NCBI GenBank assembly: GCA_023390055.1
Contig: JAEWDP010000059.1
Location: 1 to 16,733, forward strand
Source: Pseudomonadota bacterium
Lineage (GTDB): Bacteria; Pseudomonadota; Alphaproteobacteria; Rhizobiales; Rhizobiaceae
DNA length: 16,733 nt
Direction: 5' to 3'
Notes under the pieces: generated by a model
Databases searched by the model: none
What the model was told of the DNA's origin: nothing
The model's input: only the letters and a program-made list of their open reading frames with translations
Shown: in pieces, positions 13,415 to 16,733 of the stretch
Numbering within the stretch: the stretch's first letter is position 1
Layout: the number at the start of each line of letters is the position of its first letter
Program-made: the position numbers and the translations under genes

Positions 13415-13817
13415 TCAAATGGCACGATACTTGTCTGGCATGATCAAAACATCACATCGGACTTCGTCGAGAATTGCTGACACAACACTACCGAGAAGCA
13501 CTTGCACGACTCGCGACCGGCCATATTTGCCCCCTTTGACCATAGGCCATGACAAATCCGCAACCTCGCTGCCGTCACGGTTCTCCCCCCAAGCTCGCCA
13601 ATGCGTCGGTGAGATATCAATCCTTACCGATTTGTCGACTTCATCCACCCGCTCAGGATTCTTCGGCAAGCAAACGCAAGCACATGAATGCCATCGCGAT
13701 AGAGAACCGCTAGTTCCAGATCCTGATCAAAGGGTGCAGTTTCTATCGGGTACCACATGCATCTTTAGACACCTTGGCGATACGCGTTCCTTTCTCGTAA
13801 TCAATCTTCCGATCCAT
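13415..13817 (-). pseudogene. Frameshifted small gene joined to a universal-stress-protein tail
   Basis: Read on the minus strand, three frames connect in order. Frame one starts at ATG 13817, overlapping the fixK-like stop as TAATG, and reads M-D-R-K-I-D-Y-E-K-G-T-R-I-A-K-V to a TAG at 13743-13745. Frame two reads M-W-Y-P-I-E-T-A-P-F-D-Q-D-L-E-L-A-V-L from 13758 and stops at 13624-13626. Frame three reads V-R-I-D-I-S-P-T-H-W-R-A-W. The whole resembles small rhizobial proteins of about 80 residues, with two frameshifts. Frame three continues without a stop into G-R-S-R-V-V-Q-V-L-L-G-S-V-V-S-A-I-L then V-R-C-D-V-L-I-M-P, a typical C-terminal end of a universal stress protein, so a deletion has probably joined two genes. 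Confidence 0.65.
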
Positions 13818-14473
13818 TAGCTTGCCATATTCTGTAGTGTCTGCCATCGGACGATCTCCACGCTACGAAGGCTCGGAAGCCTTATGACACCGTTGCGTTT
13901 CAGCGTGGAGAAAACGCGCGAAACGGTTTCGATCGTGAGACCGAGATAGTCGGCAATGTCCAATCGCGGCATCGGAAGCTCAATCTGCTGCAATCTCCCT
14001 TGACGTTCAGACATCTCCAGGAGGAACGCCGCAACCCGTTCCATGGAATTCTGCCGACCGAGCACTAACAGGTGCTCCTGTGCGTGGAGAAGATTCTGTA
14101 ATACCATCGGCAGAAAATCGACGTCGAGATCATCACGGCTATATCTGGATCGGAGGATTCGGATTCCGGTGGCCGAGATGGCTTCGGCGAAAAAGTGGTG
14201 GGTGCGGTCGGCCTCGAATCCGAACGTTCCACCCGCGAGATGAAAAGCAGAGATTTGCCTCCTGCCATCCGACAGCAGACGGTAGATGCGCACGGCGCCG
14301 AATTCGACAATGAAGAGACCGTTGCAGAGCTCTCCTTGAGCATAGATCTCGGTTCCTGCCGGGTAAAAACTGGGCGGCGGCCGACTCTCGCTTGATTGCA
14401 TCCCGCCCGCATTCGGAACCGGAAGCTGTTTGTAGGGGTGAAAGGAAAATGGCGAAGTCTCAAAGGTATTCAT
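13817..14473 (-). CDS. fixK: Crp/Fnr-family transcription regulator, FixK type
   Basis: This 218-residue DNA-binding activator has an N-terminal cyclic-nucleotide-like beta barrel (about residues 35-125, with G-x-E-I-Y-A-Q-G-E and S-D-G-R-R-Q-I-S-A-F), a long dimer helix (about 125-155), and a C-terminal winged helix. The helix-turn-helix is L-D-I-A-D-Y-L-G-L-T-I-E-T-V-S-R-V-F, ending with Glu182, Ser185 and Arg186 as in FNR, so it should read TTGAT-type half sites like those at 4417 and 9445. There is one Cys (residue 50) and no N-terminal Cys cluster, so unlike FNR it cannot carry an iron-sulfur cluster and is not itself an oxygen sensor. That fits FixK, which is controlled by FixLJ. GAGGGA precedes the ATG. 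The exact fixK orthologue versus another Crp/Fnr group is uncertain. Confidence 0.8.
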   Translation of the reverse strand: MNTFETSPFSFHPYKQLPVPNAGGMQSSESRPPPSFYPAGTEIYAQGELCNGLFIVEFGAVRIYRLLSDGRRQISAFHLAGGTFGFEADRTHHFFAEAISATGIRILRSRYSRDDLDVDFLPMVLQNLLHAQEHLLVLGRQNSMERVAAFLLEMSERQGRLQQIELPMPRLDIADYLGLTIETVSRVFSTLKRNGVIRLPSLRSVEIVRWQTLQNMAS

Positions 14474-14552
14474 GGCCGATCCCTCAACAAGTGTGAGATA
14501 ACCATGACTTTAAATTTGGTTGGCCGAAATTCGGTTATGCCCGTAAGGGAAT

Positions 14553-14560
14553 CTACGTAT
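14553..14560 (-). promoter_or_regulatory. Candidate FixJ box upstream of the fixK-like gene
   Basis: On the minus strand this reads ATACGTAG, one base from the GTAMGTAG motif I recall for FixJ sites at fixK promoters. It lies about 80 bp before the fixK-like ATG in the 92-bp gap (14474-14565). An imperfect inverted repeat, GTAT and ATAC flanking TGTGATCAAG, lies next to it. The motif is short and the match could be chance. Confidence 0.3.
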
Positions 14561-14565
14561 TGTGA

Positions 14566-14916
14566 TCAAGATACGCCTGCGACAGCATCTCGCACTGCTA
14601 GGATGAGAGGCTCACCGAGGAACGGCTTCCTCAAGATTGTGAGAGCCGTGAGATCCGGCACTTTCCTGAAAAGGCCTGCCAAGAGGATGATCGGTTTGGC
14701 AAATTGCCTGAATTGCACGGGCGCCTCAATCCAGCTTTCAATGGCTTCATCGTCCAACACCGCGCAAACAGCCCGATTTGCGTATGGTGATGCGAAGGCG
14801 GGGGTTGCGTAGCAATGAGAATCGGTCCTGAACCATCCGCTCGCGAGTGCGAATTCGATGGAGTGGCGGAGGCCAGCATCTGGCGCTGCAACAAGGACGA
14901 TAGGGCGTTCAGTCAT
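14566..14916 (-). CDS. Degenerate single-domain receiver protein, possible FixT-like regulator
   Basis: This 116-residue protein has a CheY-like fold pattern and no output domain: strand one I-V-L-V-A-A, strand three A-V-C-A-V-L-D-D, strand four P-I-I-L-L-A-G and strand five I-L-R-K-P-F with the conserved Lys. The usual paired acidic residues after strand one are P-D, and the Thr/Ser after strand four is Ala, so normal phosphorylation is doubtful. It starts 42 bp after fixJ with a GAGG ribosome site and precedes the fixK-like gene. FixT, a receiver-like protein, inhibits the FixL kinase in Sinorhizobium and Caulobacter. A similar feedback role is plausible here but unproven. Only two cysteines (residues 35 and 51) are present, fewer than the iron-sulfur-binding set described for Caulobacter FixT. 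Confidence 0.7.
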   Translation of the reverse strand: MTERPIVLVAAPDAGLRHSIEFALASGWFRTDSHCYATPAFASPYANRAVCAVLDDEAIESWIEAPVQFRQFAKPIILLAGLFRKVPDLTALTILRKPFLGEPLILAVRDAVAGVS

Positions 14917-14958
14917 GTGGAAGCCTCAGCGACCTTGCCCAATTGGACCAGATCAAGC

Positions 14959-15666
14959 TCAGATTATGCATTGTTTCCTGCAGCGGCGCTTTGAGCCAGA
15001 CCAAGAGTGAGGAGAACGTCGGGAGACCAGAGGCGTGGAAGGCCCAACGTGGGCGGTGAAATCCAGCGATATTGTCATGCGTACGAGATCGGGCAGACTA
15101 CGGGCCTGCATTTTCGACATGATGTTGGCACGATGGACCTCGACAGTGCGCGGGCTGATGCCAAGATTGTATCCGATCGATTTGTTCGGCAGACCCGATA
15201 CAATACCGGTCAAAATCTGGCGCTCGCGCTCGGACAACTGGCTGAGACGCGTCCGCAGCAGGGCAATATTGTCATCAAGTAGTGACGCGCCGCCCAACCG
15301 ACTCGCGGCTCTCCTGATCGCCTCGATCAGTACTTCATCTTCGAACGGCTTCTCGATGAAGTCAACGGCGCCGGCTTTCATCGCAGCAACCGCCATGGGG
15401 ATGTCTCCGTGGCCGGTAATGACGATAGTGGGAATGGACCGGCCCTTTTTGTTCAGCTGTTCCAGCAACTCCAGTCCGTTCATATCCGGCATTCGCAGGT
15501 CGGTAACGAGACATGCTTTTCCGATGTTCTGTGCGTCCGTAAGAAAGTTACTAGCGGATTCGTGCACTCGAACCGTGAAGCCTGTCATGGTGAGGAGGAA
15601 CGCGAGCGACTTCCGGACCGCCACCTCATCGTCGACGACATGGACCACGTAGCTGTCAATTTGCAT
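14959..15666 (-). CDS. fixJ: Two-component response regulator FixJ, with C-terminal extension
   Basis: FixJ is the response regulator phosphorylated by FixL; it activates fixK and related genes under low oxygen. The receiver domain has the acidic pair Asp12-Asp13, phospho-acceptor Asp56 in T-D-L-R-M-P-D-M-N-G, Thr84 in I-T-G-H-G-D and Lys106 in E-K-P-F. The LuxR-type helix-turn-helix runs about residues 145-197 (L-S-E-R-E-R-Q-I-L, K-S-I-G-Y-N-L-G-I-S-P-R-T-V-E-V-H-R). The ATG at 15666 follows a GGGAGGT ribosome site and overlaps the end of fixL by 11 bases, so the two are translationally coupled. The protein is 235 residues; typical FixJ is about 204. The last 35 or so residues are Ser/Arg-rich and unlike the family, probably from loss of the normal stop. 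Confidence 0.93.
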   Translation of the reverse strand: MQIDSYVVHVVDDEVAVRKSLAFLLTMTGFTVRVHESASNFLTDAQNIGKACLVTDLRMPDMNGLELLEQLNKKGRSIPTIVITGHGDIPMAVAAMKAGAVDFIEKPFEDEVLIEAIRRAASRLGGASLLDDNIALLRTRLSQLSERERQILTGIVSGLPNKSIGYNLGISPRTVEVHRANIMSKMQARSLPDLVRMTISLDFTAHVGPSTPLVSRRSPHSWSGSKRRCRKQCII

Positions 15667-16733
15667 TCGAGACCTCCCTTCCTGCCAGAGGGAGCGAGAA
15701 CGTGAATGTCGCCCCACCCCTGTCGTTTCGGCTTGCCCAAATCTGACCTCCGTGTGCTTCGATGATGCGTTTGGATATCGACAGCCCAATCCCCATGCCG
15801 CTTGTTTTGCTGGTGACGAATGGCTGAAAAAGACGCACGGCTATTTCGTCGGAGATGCCCGGACCGGTATCCGAAACCTCGACCATGACATGGCCACCTT
15901 CTTTAGCGGTCCGTACGATCAACTCCCGCTCGTCGCTCTCGCGCATGGCTTCCATTGCATTTCGCATGAGATTGATCAGAACCTGCTGTATTTGAATGCG
16001 GTCCACTAGAACTTCAGCGCCCTTGGGCGCAAAGTCGAATACGGAGCGTATCGCCTGCTCACGGGATCCGACGAGGGCAAGTGCACCAGCCTCTTCGATC
16101 AGCTTGCGCATGGTCTCCACCGTCATCTCCGTTTCGCCTTGCGCGACGAACTCCCTCAGATGTCTGATAATCTCGCCTGCGCGCAGCGATTGTTGTGCCG
16201 TCTCCTTCAGTGCGTCTTTTACAGTCTGCAGAGCAGGGTCTTCGAGGCCGCCGAGGAAGCGAACGCAACCCTGTGTATAGTTTGCAATAGCGGCAAGCGG
16301 CTGGTTGAGTTCGTGTGCAAGCGTTGAAGCCATCTCGCCAAGTTCGCTGAGCCGACCCATGCGCGCGAGTTCGCTTTGTACTTCCTGCAGCCTGGCTTGC
16401 CATTGATCGCGCTCTGTAAGATCGCGGATGAAGCCGGTGAAGTAGAGAACTTCAGCGGATTTCGTTTCCCCGACCGCGAGCTTCATCGGAAAAGTCGAGC
16501 CATCTTTTCTGCGTCCCACCACTACCCGATCGGCGCCGATGATCCGTTTTTCTCCGGTCTTCAAATAGCCCCGGATATAGTTGTCATGCTCACTACGATA
16601 AGGCTCATACCAAAGCTTGAAGAACGTGACTCGCAGCGGGTTGCCAGCAATCCGCGGGTCTGATTCAACATGGCAGACAGATCGGAGTTTGCCATGCCCA
16701 TACCCCTTCGTACGGATTTTGATGCCACGACCG
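15656..16733 (-). CDS. fixL: Oxygen-sensor histidine kinase FixL, N-terminus beyond window
   Basis: The window holds the last 358 or so codons. E-P-Y-R-S-E-H-D-N-Y-I carries the expected heme-ligand His of the FixL PAS domain (codon at 16586-16588). It is followed by T-G-E-K-R-I-I-G, the R-x-D-G-S-T-F-P-M-K-L-A-V-G-E strand pair and F-T-G-F-I-R-D-L-T-E. The kinase core has the phospho-His box A-S-T-L-A-H-E-L-N-Q-P-L-A-A-I, the N box N-L-M-R-N-A-M-E-A-M, D-T-G-P-G-I and G-M-G-I-G-L-S-I-S. No receiver domain follows, so it is the classic type rather than the hybrid FixL of some Rhizobium. The frame is open to the edge; the stretch before the heme motif is less like known FixL. Under low oxygen it phosphorylates FixJ, its coupled downstream partner. 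Confidence 0.93.
   Translation of the reverse strand, partial: GRGIKIRTKGYGHGKLRSVCHVESDPRIAGNPLRVTFFKLWYEPYRSEHDNYIRGYLKTGEKRIIGADRVVVGRRKDGSTFPMKLAVGETKSAEVLYFTGFIRDLTERDQWQARLQEVQSELARMGRLSELGEMASTLAHELNQPLAAIANYTQGCVRFLGGLEDPALQTVKDALKETAQQSLRAGEIIRHLREFVAQGETEMTVETMRKLIEEAGALALVGSREQAIRSVFDFAPKGAEVLVDRIQIQQVLINLMRNAMEAMRESDERELIVRTAKEGGHVMVEVSDTGPGISDEIAVRLFQPFVTSKTSGMGIGLSISKRIIEAHGGQIWASRNDRGGATFTFSLPLAGREVSNAN

Noticed and set aside
13251..13820. 189-codon plus-strand frame
   Set aside because: Its right part is antisense to the recognisable decayed gene at 13415-13817 and its product has no family features.

Overview
The window looks like an accessory or symbiosis-type region from a member of the Rhizobiales (Hyphomicrobiales), most likely Rhizobiaceae. 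The reasons are a FixL-FixJ-FixK oxygen-response cluster of the Sinorhizobium/Rhizobium type, an arginine deiminase operon beside it, and a family of small genes beginning M-A-D-S-D-N-S-R-T-L-P that I associate with rhizobial plasmids and islands. The species call is inference; no marker gene is present.

Layout. Positions 1-1280 (minus) hold the N-terminal 426 residues of a periplasmic peptide/nickel-type ABC transporter binding protein. Positions 1399-4000 hold four tandem copies of one divergent unit. In each, a minus-strand gene starting M-(A/V)-D-S-D-N-S-R-T-L-P faces a plus-strand gene for a very small XRE-type helix-turn-helix protein. The two starts are separated by 121-140 bp that carry a 55-bp near-invariant block (overlapping the leader start) and a 12-bp-stem, 6-nt-loop hairpin that covaries between copies. 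Only the leftmost minus-strand gene keeps a full body; the other three are stubs. An IS4-family transposase remnant (4001-4384) closes the array.

Positions 4629-9267 (plus) are a compact arginine deiminase operon: a YfcC-type membrane transporter (the likely arginine/ornithine exchanger), arcA, arcB and arcC. This pathway makes ATP from arginine under low oxygen. A FNR/FixK-like box lies upstream (4417-4430). A second such box (9445-9458) precedes a fusion of NDP-forming acyl-CoA synthetase with GNAT acetyltransferase (9521-12205), a Pat-like protein.

On the minus strand, read from right to left, come fixL (5' end cut by the window edge), fixJ (translationally coupled, with an unusual C-terminal tail), a degenerate single-domain receiver protein, a FixK-type Crp/Fnr regulator, a frameshifted small gene fused to a universal-stress-protein tail (pseudogene), and an intact tandem-domain universal stress protein. 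The likely logic is that FixL senses oxygen, FixJ activates the fixK-like gene, and the FixK-like protein (FNR-type E-x-x-S-R recognition helix) acts at TTGAT-N4-ATCAA-like boxes upstream of the arc operon and the Pat-like gene. The receiver-like protein may give feedback. These links are inferred from gene order and candidate sites.

The most unusual element is the four-copy divergent array with its covarying hairpins, which I cannot match to a described regulatory RNA.
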